NCBI GenBank assembly: GCA_002050365.1 | Contig: MWYZ01000017.1 | Coordinates: 1 to 54,403 of the forward strand | Direction of reading: 5' to 3' | DNA from: Acidobacteria bacterium 28-1 | Lineage (GTDB): Bacteria > Acidobacteriota > Blastocatellia > Pyrinomonadales > Pyrinomonadaceae | Length of the DNA stretch: 54,403 bases | In this document: piece by piece, positions 11,144-18,286 of the stretch | How positions within the stretch are numbered: the first letter of the stretch is position 1 | Layout: every line of letters begins with the position of its first letter | Made by a program: the position numbers and the translations under genes | The notes under the pieces: model-generated | Database searches by the model: none | What the model saw: only the letters and a program-made list of their open reading frames with translations | Told to the model about the DNA's origin: nothing

Positions 11144-11177
11144 GCGGCGTAAATCAGCTATTACAAAACTCTTACAA
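11144..11177 (+). repeat. 34-bp direct repeat, right copy
   Basis: Thirty of 34 positions match 9928-9961. This copy sits upstream of desaturase 2 and no longer belongs to any gene, although it preserves the codons for the desaturase 1 C-terminus. Confidence 0.8.
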
Positions 11178-11204
11178 TCGCCACGCGGCAAAACTGTTAC
11201 GATT
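11167..11204 (+). promoter_or_regulatory. Putative operator region of second desaturase
   Basis: AACTCTTACAATC (11167) and AACTGTTACGATT (11192-11204) resemble the boxes before desaturase 1. A short ACGAGT/ACTCGT inverted repeat follows at about 11219-11240. Confidence 0.35.
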
Positions 11205-11270
11205 AACATCTAAACGCACGAGTAAGGAAGTTTGCACTCGTAATTTATAGCAATTATAAAGGGAAAATCA

Positions 11271-12137
11271 ATGCAAAACGTAGTAGAGATAAAAGAATTC
11301 GAATCGGATAAAATTCAATGGGTAACGCTCTCGGTAATTACCATTTTTCATATTTTGGCGTTTGCCGCGTTGTTTACATTTAGTTGGGCAAACCTGCTTG
11401 CCGCCGTCATTACTTGGTGGATTGCCGGCAGTTGGGGAATCGGTATGGGTTATCACCGCCTGCTGACGCATCGCGGTTTTAAAGCGCCAAAATTTATCGA
11501 GTATTTTCTGACATTTTGCGGAACGCTCGGACTCCAATCGGGCGCGATAAATTGGGTTACGACACACCGCATCCATCACGCTTTTACCGAGACCGATAAA
11601 GACCCGCACAGCCCGCGCAACGGCACATACTGGTCGCATATGGGTTGGATTTTTCGCGGCAAGGCGCAGAATCAGGATGAAGCGACGCAGATGCGTTACG
11701 CGCCGGATTTGGTAAAGGACAAAGTTCACGTCTTCCTATCGAATTATTATTGGGTTACGCCGATTATTGCCGCCGTAATTTTATATGCTATCGGCGGTTT
11801 TCCGATGGTTTTGTGGGGCGTGTTTCTGCGTCAGGTTATTGGCTGGCATTCGACCTGGTTGGTGAATTCAGCGACGCATTTGTGGGGTTCGCGCCGTTTT
11901 GAAACGCGCGACGATTCGCGCAACAACGGTTTAATTGCTGCTGTAACCTTTGGTGAAGGCTGGCACAACAATCATCACGCGCATCCGCGTTCGGCGAAAC
12001 ACGGTTTGACGTGGGCTGAATTTGATGTCAATTGGGTGCAAATCAAGTTTTTAGAAAAATTAGGTTTGGTCAGCGATGTTTACGGCTACGAAATTGAAAA
12101 GGAAATACAAGACGAAGCATTTCAAGAAGCAGCTTAA
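11271..12137 (+). CDS. Acyl-CoA/fatty acid desaturase (paralogue 2)
   Basis: The 288-residue enzyme is a close paralogue of the first desaturase. It starts with the same MQNV and keeps histidine boxes HRLLTH, HRIHH and HNNHH and the hydrophobic pattern. AAGGGA precedes the ATG at good distance. The two genes may differ in chain length or position preference; nothing in the sequence decides this. Its stop codon touches the left arm of a 7-mer palindrome. Confidence 0.93.
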   Translation: MQNVVEIKEFESDKIQWVTLSVITIFHILAFAALFTFSWANLLAAVITWWIAGSWGIGMGYHRLLTHRGFKAPKFIEYFLTFCGTLGLQSGAINWVTTHRIHHAFTETDKDPHSPRNGTYWSHMGWIFRGKAQNQDEATQMRYAPDLVKDKVHVFLSNYYWVTPIIAAVILYAIGGFPMVLWGVFLRQVIGWHSTWLVNSATHLWGSRRFETRDDSRNNGLIAAVTFGEGWHNNHHAHPRSAKHGLTWAEFDVNWVQIKFLEKLGLVSDVYGYEIEKEIQDEAFQEAA

Positions 12138-12274
12138 AAAGGCAAAAGTAAAAAGGTAAAAGGCAAAGGTAAGGATTTATTTCCAAACTTTGCCTTTTTG
12201 TTTTGCTGTTTCCTCAAATTGCTTTCTTATTTTCACTCTTTACTTTTGCCTTTTACCTTTTTACTTTTTACTTT
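12136..12274. repeat. 7-mer palindrome between desaturase 2 and histidine kinase
   Basis: The left arm is made of AAAAGGC / AAAAGTA / AAAAGGT-type 7-mers (12136-12174) and the right arm of ACTTTTG / CCTTTTA / CCTTTTT-type 7-mers (12240-12274). The arms are inverted relative to each other across about 65 bases. The left arm starts at the TAA of the desaturase, and the right arm ends seven bases before the kinase ATG. Confidence 0.85.
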
Positions 12275-12280
12275 AAGAGT

Positions 12281-13186
12281 ATGCGTGTCGTCGGTCGCCG
12301 AAAAGCCGTAATTTTCTTTCTCGCCCTGGGCAGTTGTCTGGTAGCGATTGCGGTCGCGCTGAACGTCGGTTGGATTCTGCTTAATCTTCAGCAAATCGCG
12401 CTGCTCGTTTTCGGTGTCATCTTTTTTGCAATCATTATTACGGGTTTGGTTTTGAACACGATTTTCCTTGTCCGCGAGATTCGCCGCAACGAACAGCACG
12501 ATGCCTTTTTGAACGCTGTAACGCACGAACTTAAAACGCCGATTGCTTCTATCCGCCTTTATCTCGAAACTCTGCAAACGCGCGAGATCAACGAAGATAA
12601 ACGGCGGGAATTCTACGGCGTGATGCTCGCCGACAGCGACCGTCTGCTGAATACGGTCGAACAGGTTCTGCAAGCCAGCCGCACGCGCGAGAAAAATCAT
12701 CTTTTAAATATCACCGAAATTAACCTGGCGGAACTTCTTCGTGAATCCATTGAACTGGTTAAAACTCGCTACGCTTTGAGCGACGGCGCAATCAGCTTTC
12801 CCGAAACCGGTTCGGCTATAAATGTTTTGGGCGATGCCAATGAATTGCAGACGGTTTTTACAAATCTTTTGGATAATGCGGTTAAGTACTCGGGAGAGGA
12901 AATCAAGATTTTAATTGCGCTGAAAAATTTGAATGAAAAATTTGTCGTCGTGCGCATTAAAGATTTCGGAATCGGCATTCCGTCCGCCCAACTAAAACGA
13001 ATTTTCAAACGGTTTTACCGCGTTCCGAGTCTTCAGATGCAAAAAAAGAAAGGAACCGGTTTAGGGCTTTTTATCGTGCGCTCAATCGTCAAAAAACACG
13101 GCGGACGCATCTTTGCCGAAAGCAAAGGTGAAGGCTTGGGAAGCACATTTATTGTTCAACTGCCGAAAGTCGTGAATAGTAAATAG
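12281..13186 (+). CDS. Sensor histidine kinase
   Basis: Starting at ATG 12281 the protein has 301 residues: two N-terminal membrane segments (about 10-28 and 38-62) with almost no periplasmic loop, then HisKA with phospho-acceptor His82 in VTHELKTPIAS, and a HATPase domain (N-box NLLDNAVKYS, G1 KDFGIGIP, G2 GTGLGLFIV). The lack of a sensor domain suggests it senses membrane state or a partner. A longer in-frame reading would start inside the palindrome and is unlikely. The last residues and stop (Asn-Ser-Lys-stop) are encoded by the next 7-mer repeat. It pairs with the downstream response regulator. Confidence 0.92.
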   Translation: MRVVGRRKAVIFFLALGSCLVAIAVALNVGWILLNLQQIALLVFGVIFFAIIITGLVLNTIFLVREIRRNEQHDAFLNAVTHELKTPIASIRLYLETLQTREINEDKRREFYGVMLADSDRLLNTVEQVLQASRTREKNHLLNITEINLAELLRESIELVKTRYALSDGAISFPETGSAINVLGDANELQTVFTNLLDNAVKYSGEEIKILIALKNLNEKFVVVRIKDFGIGIPSAQLKRIFKRFYRVPSLQMQKKKGTGLGLFIVRSIVKKHGGRIFAESKGEGLGSTFIVQLPKVVNSK

Positions 13187-13230
13187 AGAATAGAGAATAG
13201 TAAATAGGAATTAAACACTATTCTCTATTA
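13173..13230. repeat. 7-mer palindrome between kinase and regulator
   Basis: GAATAGT / AAATAGA-type 7-mers form the left part. AATAGAGAATAGT (13189-13201) is perfectly inverted as ACTATTCTCTATT (13217-13229). The repeat supplies the kinase stop codon, and its right arm ends six bases before the regulator ATG, replacing any recognisable ribosome site. Confidence 0.85.
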
Positions 13231-13235
13231 AACGT

Positions 13236-13952
13236 ATGAAAATTTTAATTGTCGAAGACGAACAACATCTCGCCGATGGTTTGCGTTTTAATCTCGAAGC
13301 CGAAGGTTTTGCGGTTGAGCTTGCCGCCGACGGCAGAATTGCTTTAGAGATTTTGTCAATTGAAGATAAAAACTTTGACGCGATTGTTCTCGATGTGATG
13401 TTGCCGGAAGTTGACGGTTTCACAGTCGCCAAAAAACTTCGTGAAGCCGAAAATTTCACGCCGATTCTGATGCTCACGGCGCGAAGTCGTCCCGAAGACG
13501 TTCTGAACGGATTTGAAGCGGGCGCGGACGATTATCTGCCGAAACCGTTTGAGCTGCAGATTTTTCTGGCGCGTTTAAACGGGCTTCTTCGTCGGCGCGA
13601 ATGGTTTAGACGAGAGAAAAAATCAACGATCGAAACCGAGATTTTTGAAATAAATAATAAGTTAATAGACTTTTCTAATTTAGAACTGAGAAGCGAAACC
13701 GAAACGATTCACCTAACTTTGATGGAAGCGAAACTCTTGCGGTATTTGATTGAAAAAGCGGGAACGGTCGTTTCGCGCAAAACGATTCTCGAAGAAGTTT
13801 GGGATTTGAACGAAGATACGGACACGCGGGCGATTGACAATTTTATCGTGCGTCTGCGGCGTTATCTGGAAGATGAGCCGAATAATCCGCAGGTTTTGCA
13901 AACCGTGCGCGGCGTTGGTTATCGGTTTATAAATAAAGATAAAACGACATAG
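13236..13952 (+). CDS. OmpR/PhoB-type response regulator
   Basis: The 238-residue protein has a receiver domain with acidic pocket EDE (7-9), phospho-acceptor Asp53 in VLDVMLP, and the conserved Lys103 in LPKPFE. A winged-helix DNA-binding domain (about 135-235) ends in the typical VWDLNEDTDTRAIDNFIVRL...VRGVGYRF. It is the partner of the kinase 49 bases upstream. The target genes are unknown. Confidence 0.94.
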   Translation: MKILIVEDEQHLADGLRFNLEAEGFAVELAADGRIALEILSIEDKNFDAIVLDVMLPEVDGFTVAKKLREAENFTPILMLTARSRPEDVLNGFEAGADDYLPKPFELQIFLARLNGLLRRREWFRREKKSTIETEIFEINNKLIDFSNLELRSETETIHLTLMEAKLLRYLIEKAGTVVSRKTILEEVWDLNEDTDTRAIDNFIVRLRRYLEDEPNNPQVLQTVRGVGYRFINKDKTT

Positions 13953-13969
13953 AAAGACAACTCTTAGGT

Positions 13970-14000
13970 TTGAGTTTTCATCTAAAAACTGTGTTATAAA
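13970..14000 (+). promoter_or_regulatory. Putative promoter of ssrA
   Basis: TTGAGT and TATAAA are separated by 19 bases and end 15 bases before the mature tmRNA 5' end, leaving room for a short leader removed by RNase P. Confidence 0.4.
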
Positions 14001-14015
14001 AGTCCTTACCGTTTT

Positions 14016-14390
14016 GGGGGCGACAGGCTTCGACAAGGGCTTGTATAGATCTTTGGATGCACGTCGGGCTTGCTTGTTAGCTCGTTAAAAAACCAAGCAA
14101 AACACAAATGCCAATACAGAAATGGCTCTTGCTGCCTAGTTAATTCTAGCCACCAAGTGTTTCGTCACAAGTCAGCTTGAAGCGCGTGAATGAAGCATAA
14201 CTTATTTTAAGCTAGCTCACTTTGACCGTCTGCGAAAGTGAGCGAAATGTTAGTCAGGCTAGTTTTTGGCAAGGTCTTGTCGGTTCACTTACTTGCCCGA
14301 AGCGAAACTCTAAAAGAGAACTCGACTAAACGTGTAGATTCCTTCGGTCGCAACCTTTGGATGCGGGTTCGATTCCCGCCGCCTCCACCA
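14016..14390 (+). ncRNA. ssrA: tmRNA (ssrA)
   Basis: The 5' end GGGGGCGACAGGCTTCGAC and the 3' end GGTTCGATTCCCGCCGCCTCCACCA form the tRNA-like domain with an encoded CCA; the acceptor stem pairs with one G-U. The tag frame ends ...AAT ACA GAA ATG GCT CTT GCT GCC TAG, a peptide finishing ANTEMALAA, typical of a proteolysis tag. The exact resume codon is not certain. The RNA rescues stalled ribosomes with SmpB. Most of this gene, from base 14034 on, is repeated exactly 590 bases later. Confidence 0.96.
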
Positions 14391-14623
14391 TTATCTTTTT
14401 TGATGTATTTTCGGAAGCTCCCTGAGATGGTCGAGTTAACAATTGTCAGTGTACCGCCAACTTGGGCAATGCCGCCGCCGCCAGCACCAGCGTTATTACC
14501 GGAAAAGGTCGAGTTGATGATAGTTTTTGAGAAATGTAGAGTTGTGAAAACCTATTTGAGGAAAGACAAAGCCAGAACGCAACAAGTGTTGGAAAAAGTA
14601 ATCGCTGACGCTCTTGAAACTAT
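14034..14623 (+). repeat. 590-bp tandem duplication, copy 1
   Basis: Positions 14034-14623 recur without visible difference at 14624-15213. The unit covers all but the first 18 bases of ssrA plus 233 bases downstream, and the two units abut directly. Confidence 0.93.
14405..14528 (-). pseudogene. Beta-helix surface protein fragment (copy 1)
   Basis: Read on the minus strand this encodes NSTFSGNNAGAGGGGIAQ followed by VGGTLTIVNSTISGS, the repeat signature of Pmp-like / parallel beta-helix surface proteins. Only about 40 codons remain. There is no start, and the frame runs into ssrA. It is the debris of a larger gene. Confidence 0.55.
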
Positions 14624-14980
14624 CAAGGGCTTGTATAGATCTTTGGATGCACGTCGGGCTTGCTTGTTAGCTCGTTAAAAAACCAAGCAAAACACAAATG
14701 CCAATACAGAAATGGCTCTTGCTGCCTAGTTAATTCTAGCCACCAAGTGTTTCGTCACAAGTCAGCTTGAAGCGCGTGAATGAAGCATAACTTATTTTAA
14801 GCTAGCTCACTTTGACCGTCTGCGAAAGTGAGCGAAATGTTAGTCAGGCTAGTTTTTGGCAAGGTCTTGTCGGTTCACTTACTTGCCCGAAGCGAAACTC
14901 TAAAAGAGAACTCGACTAAACGTGTAGATTCCTTCGGTCGCAACCTTTGGATGCGGGTTCGATTCCCGCCGCCTCCACCA
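14624..14980 (+). pseudogene. ssrA copy lacking its 5' acceptor strand
   Basis: Identical to 14034-14390, including the tag frame and the 3' TCCACCA, but the first 18 bases of tmRNA (acceptor 5' strand and D-arm start) are replaced by unrelated sequence. It cannot fold the alanine-accepting end and should not be charged. Confidence 0.85.
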
Positions 14981-14994
14981 TTATCTTTTTTGAT

Positions 14995-15118
14995 GTATTT
15001 TCGGAAGCTCCCTGAGATGGTCGAGTTAACAATTGTCAGTGTACCGCCAACTTGGGCAATGCCGCCGCCGCCAGCACCAGCGTTATTACCGGAAAAGGTC
15101 GAGTTGATGATAGTTTTT
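14995..15118 (-). pseudogene. Beta-helix surface protein fragment (copy 2)
   Basis: Second copy of the fragment at 14405-14528, inside the duplicated unit. Confidence 0.5.
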
Positions 15119-15124
15119 GAGAAA

Positions 15125-15293
15125 TGTAGAGTTGTGAAAACCTATTTGAGGAAAGACAAAGCCAGAACGCAACAAGTGTTGGAAAAAGTAATCGCTGACG
15201 CTCTTGAAACTATTACGGCAGGCGATTGCCTTAACTTGGTAGCGGTATTGCGGCTATTTAGGTTACAATCAACTGAAAATTGCTATAATTTCT
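15125..15293 (+). pseudogene. IS630-type transposase C-terminal remnant
   Basis: One frame encodes KTYLRKDKARTQQVLEKVIA then DALETITAGDCLN. After a frame change the sequence encodes RYCGY. IS630-family transposases end in just this way (AL..IT..D...WF.HCGY). A shift and a stop break the frame, so this is the decayed end of an element. The first part is also present in copy 1 of the duplication (about 14535-14623). Confidence 0.5.
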
Positions 15294-15335
15294 TTACCAT
15301 AAATTCAAATTTTACACATTTTAGGAGATTACCAG

Positions 15336-17486
15336 ATGATGAAAACTTTCATAAAAAGAAAAAATGCTTTTGTTTTGAGCATTTTCACCATTTTTACTAT
15401 TAGCATATTTTCTTTTTCAGAAAGACTTGTGCTTTTGGTAGAAGCTCACAATGCAATTCCCTATTCCATTAATTGGACAAATACGAACTTAATTACCACT
15501 GATAATGTTTGGAGCGTAAACGCAGAGTTAGGAGTTAGAGGTTATTCAGGAGCTGACACACCAGTTGTCCCCGGAACCAATGCCCGCACTGTTTTGCCTG
15601 AATCGCTGATCCTCAATGTTAAGGCTAATCAGACGAATCCGGATGCTTTGGTCGAGGGTGGAGTAGCTGAATTTGAAATAGCCAATCCGACCATTGCGAT
15701 AAAAGGTTCGGACACGGCACGCGCGCCGTATATTAATGTGCTGGTCGACACGACTGGATTTAGCAACATCAGGTTTAGAGCTAACGTGCGAGACTTAAGT
15801 ACAGTGAATAATGCCGTGCAACAAGTCGCCGTGCAATACCGCATCAGCGAGGACGAAACAGGACCTTACACGGACGTTCCGAGTGCATATATCGCCGACG
15901 CGACTGAAGCTGGGACAGCGACCAAGGTTACACCGATTGATGTAATACTACCGGCTGAAGCCAACAATGCCGATCCTTTAGAGATACGGGTGATGACGGT
16001 CAATGCGGTTGGAAATGATGAATGGATCGGTATTGATGACATTATCGTAACTGGGATTACATCAACACCACGTCGAGTTTTTGACTTTGACGGAGACGGT
16101 AGATCAGACGTTTCCGTTTTCCGTCCCTCAAATGGCGGTTGGTATTTGCTGAATTCAGCCACAGGATTTGCTTCTGTACAGTTCGGTATCTCAACAGACA
16201 AGATTGTGCCTGCCGATTATGACGGCGACGGCAAAACCGATGTCGCCGTGTATCGCTCAGGCACGTGGTATCTGAATCGTTCACTGGCTGGCTTTACTGC
16301 CGTTGGCTTTGGAACCGCCGATGACATTCCGCAGCCTGCCGACTTTAACAACGACGGACGAGCGGAACTGGCGGTCTTTCGTCCATCGAACGGCACGTGG
16401 TATGTGTTGAATTTACTGACTAATCAATTCAGTTTCGTGCAGTTCGGACAAAACGGTGATAAACCGGTGGTGGCAGATTACGACGGTGACGGACGGGCAG
16501 ATTACGCTGTCTATCGAAACGGCGGCTGGTATATCTTGAGAAGCAGTTTAGGATTCATCGGGATTCAATTCGGCGAAGCGGCAGACCGACCTGTGCCGGT
16601 AGATTACGACGGCGACGGAAAAGCGGATGTGGCGGTGTTTCGTCCGTCGAACGGGACGTGGTATTTGAATCGTTCGACAGCGGGTTTTGCAGGAATCCAG
16701 TTTGGGATCACGACGGATGTGCCAGCACCGGCAGATTACGACGGCGACGGGAAAGCAGACTTAGCGGTATTCCGTGATGGAGCGTGGTATATACAAAGAA
16801 GCACGGAAGGTTTTACGGGTGTGCAGTTCGGTGCGGCAAACGATATACCTGTGCCGAGTGCGTTTATTCCTTACCCAACGCCAGTTGCAACGCCGACACC
16901 GACGCCGACGCCAACCATTTTCAGCGGACGGGCAACTTCCGTCAATGCGACCATTAACGGAACAAATGCCATACTCAACGATACGGGTGATCTGCCAGCC
17001 AATGGCGGTATTATTACTAGGTCATTGATGTCGGGTAATGTTCTGAATGGCGCGCTCACAACCGGGCTTCTCGAAGCAGTAACTCAGGGTGCCTTTGACC
17101 AGAGCCGGTCGCAAGCCCAGATCGAAAATCTGAATTTGACGGTCGGTGGCAACGTCTTTACCAGCGACCTTGTGCCGGCAAGTTCCCAATGCACGTGTTT
17201 TGAGAGTGGACCACCGACTTGCGATGGAGGTGTGCTGATAGCCAACCTCCGCATCAACGGAGTGTTTATCCCGATAGTGGGTGTTAATCAAACGGTTAAC
17301 CTGCCGACTGGTGGAACTGTCGTCATAAACGAACAGATTCGAACCTTTTCCGGGAATTCCGCCGTGGGACTGACGGTCAACGGTGTACACATCAGAATCC
17401 CCACCCTTAATCCGGGTACTCCCCCAATAGCGGATATTATTCTCTCCTCGGCGCACTCGGACATCAACTGCGGTACATTTCAATAG
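15336..17486 (+). CDS. Large secreted VCBS/FG-GAP protein with choice-of-anchor-P-like end
   Basis: The 716-residue protein starts after GGAG with eight-base spacing. A signal anchor (about 12-35) is followed by a beta-sandwich domain (about 45-235, ending NDEWIGIDDIIVTG). Then come seven VCBS/FG-GAP-type repeats (about 247-510), each with a D-x-D-x-D-G calcium loop such as DYDGDGKADVAVFRPSNGTW. A Thr-Pro linker (about 515-530) leads to a C-terminal domain with SAHSDINC near its end that resembles the choice-of-anchor P family. It is probably exported and cell-surface or secreted, with Ca-binding beta-propeller repeats. No catalytic motif is seen. An open acidic frame directly behind it suggests gene remodelling. 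Confidence 0.85.
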   Translation: MMKTFIKRKNAFVLSIFTIFTISIFSFSERLVLLVEAHNAIPYSINWTNTNLITTDNVWSVNAELGVRGYSGADTPVVPGTNARTVLPESLILNVKANQTNPDALVEGGVAEFEIANPTIAIKGSDTARAPYINVLVDTTGFSNIRFRANVRDLSTVNNAVQQVAVQYRISEDETGPYTDVPSAYIADATEAGTATKVTPIDVILPAEANNADPLEIRVMTVNAVGNDEWIGIDDIIVTGITSTPRRVFDFDGDGRSDVSVFRPSNGGWYLLNSATGFASVQFGISTDKIVPADYDGDGKTDVAVYRSGTWYLNRSLAGFTAVGFGTADDIPQPADFNNDGRAELAVFRPSNGTWYVLNLLTNQFSFVQFGQNGDKPVVADYDGDGRADYAVYRNGGWYILRSSLGFIGIQFGEAADRPVPVDYDGDGKADVAVFRPSNGTWYLNRSTAGFAGIQFGITTDVPAPADYDGDGKADLAVFRDGAWYIQRSTEGFTGVQFGAANDIPVPSAFIPYPTPVATPTPTPTPTIFSGRATSVNATINGTNAILNDTGDLPANGGIITRSLMSGNVLNGALTTGLLEAVTQGAFDQSRSQAQIENLNLTVGGNVFTSDLVPASSQCTCFESGPPTCDGGVLIANLRINGVFIPIVGVNQTVNLPTGGTVVINEQIRTFSGNSAVGLTVNGVHIRIPTLNPGTPPIADIILSSAHSDINCGTFQ

Positions 17487-17607
17487 TGCCGCAGGCGGGT
17501 TTAGAGCCGTAGAATGGGAAGATGAAAATGAAGAATTCGCTTTGGAAGATTTTGACGGAGCGGATAAAACTAAAGATTTTGCGGCAGCAAATATTTTCAC
17601 TAAATAA
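17473..17607 (+). pseudogene. Orphan C-terminal coding tail behind the VCBS protein
   Basis: In a different frame from the preceding gene, overlapping its stop, a clean open stretch encodes NSAAGGFRAVEWEDENEEFA and then ALEDFDGADKTKDFAAANIFTK-stop. It has no start and looks like the acidic end of another, largely deleted gene. A good terminator follows four bases later, as expected for a former gene end. Confidence 0.4.
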
Positions 17608-17610
17608 GAT

Positions 17611-17652
17611 AAAAGGCGGGTGGCTAAAAACCATCCGCCTTTTATTTTTTTT
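17611..17652 (+). terminator. Rho-independent terminator
   Basis: AAAAGGCGGGTGG and CCATCCGCCTTTT form a strong stem around CTAAAAA, followed by a long T run. Confidence 0.88.
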
Positions 17653-17680
17653 TTATCGAAAAAGTTCTAAGTGGAAAGCA

Positions 17681-17733
17681 GAGTTCCGTCGGAACGGCAT
17701 AATTATTAATTTTATGCCGTTCCGACGGAACTC
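17681..17733. repeat. Perfect 22-bp inverted repeat (CCGTCGGAACGG type)
   Basis: Two 22-base arms beginning GAGTTCCGTCGGAACGGCAT are perfectly inverted around a nine-base loop. There is no coding potential. Each arm itself holds the palindrome TTCCGTCGGAA. Confidence 0.85.
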
Positions 17734-17760
17734 AAAGAAAAAATGAATCCCTTATCTACA

Positions 17761-17789
17761 AACATAAAACTCCGTCGGAGCTTTATGTT
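17761..17789. repeat. Second palindrome sharing CCGTCGG
   Basis: AACATAAA-A-CTCCG-T-CGGAG-C-TTTATGTT folds back on itself with one mismatch. It shares the TCCGTCGGA centre with the element 28 bases upstream, like a REP-type pair. Confidence 0.65.
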
Positions 17790-17830
17790 TGAGTTTTCAA
17801 ACAGACTGATTCATAGGCACAAGTGATTGA

Positions 17831-18154
17831 CAATTCTTATTCGGTGAAGATTTAGCACTGATTGGGGCGAGTGGAGTGATTGGCGGGCGCATCAGCGATT
17901 CTGGCGGCAGAGGCATCAAAAATGTTCGTCTGACGTTGACGGGCGGTTTACTGACCGAGCCGATTTATGCGACCAGCACCAATTTCGGGTACTATCAATT
18001 TTCTAAAATGCCGACGGGCGAAACATATATCGTCATAGTCAACTCTAGACCTCACACATTCAATCCGTCGAGTATTGTAAACAATTTCGACAGTTTGGAC
18101 GACGTTGATTTTGTCGGTGAAAAACTATTAATTCAAAACCTTCAGCGTTGGTAG
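17831..18154 (+). pseudogene. Carboxypeptidase-regulatory-like (Cna-B type) domain remnant
   Basis: The frame is open from after TGA 17828-17830 to TAG 18154, with no ATG; GTG 17876 is a formal start. It encodes VIGGRISDSGGRGIKNVRLT, then ATSTNFGYYQFSKMPTGETY and a DDVDFVG end, the classic CarboxypepD_reg-like domain that closes many surface proteins in this group. An isolated domain without signal peptide looks like the surviving 3' end of a large gene. The 800 bases between 17487 and 18286 hold only this, the orphan tail, a terminator and the two palindromes. Confidence 0.6.
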
Positions 18155-18286
18155 AGGGGTTTTAAAAGTTAAGGGGTGTGCGAGGCGGCAATCCGCTTCG
18201 TATACCCTTTTGGTTTAAATTAAAATCGGTTTAATTCCGTAAAATAAAATGATGATATAATTTGCAAAATCATTGGCACAGTAAAT

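Larger units (their letters stand above)
14624..15213 (+). repeat. 590-bp tandem duplication, copy 2
   Basis: This is the second exact unit. It continues at its right end into further IS630-like sequence that copy 1 lacks, so the right boundary of the unit cuts that remnant at the codons for ALETI. Confidence 0.93.

Noticed and set aside
14238..15403. Two open frames of 146 and 191 codons with an identical N-terminal part
   Set aside because: They lie over tmRNA, the beta-helix fragment (wrong strand) and the IS630 remnant; identity comes from the 590-bp duplication.
17522..17746. 74-codon frame after the VCBS protein
   Set aside because: Runs through a clear terminator and palindrome; the acidic frame in another register is more gene-like.
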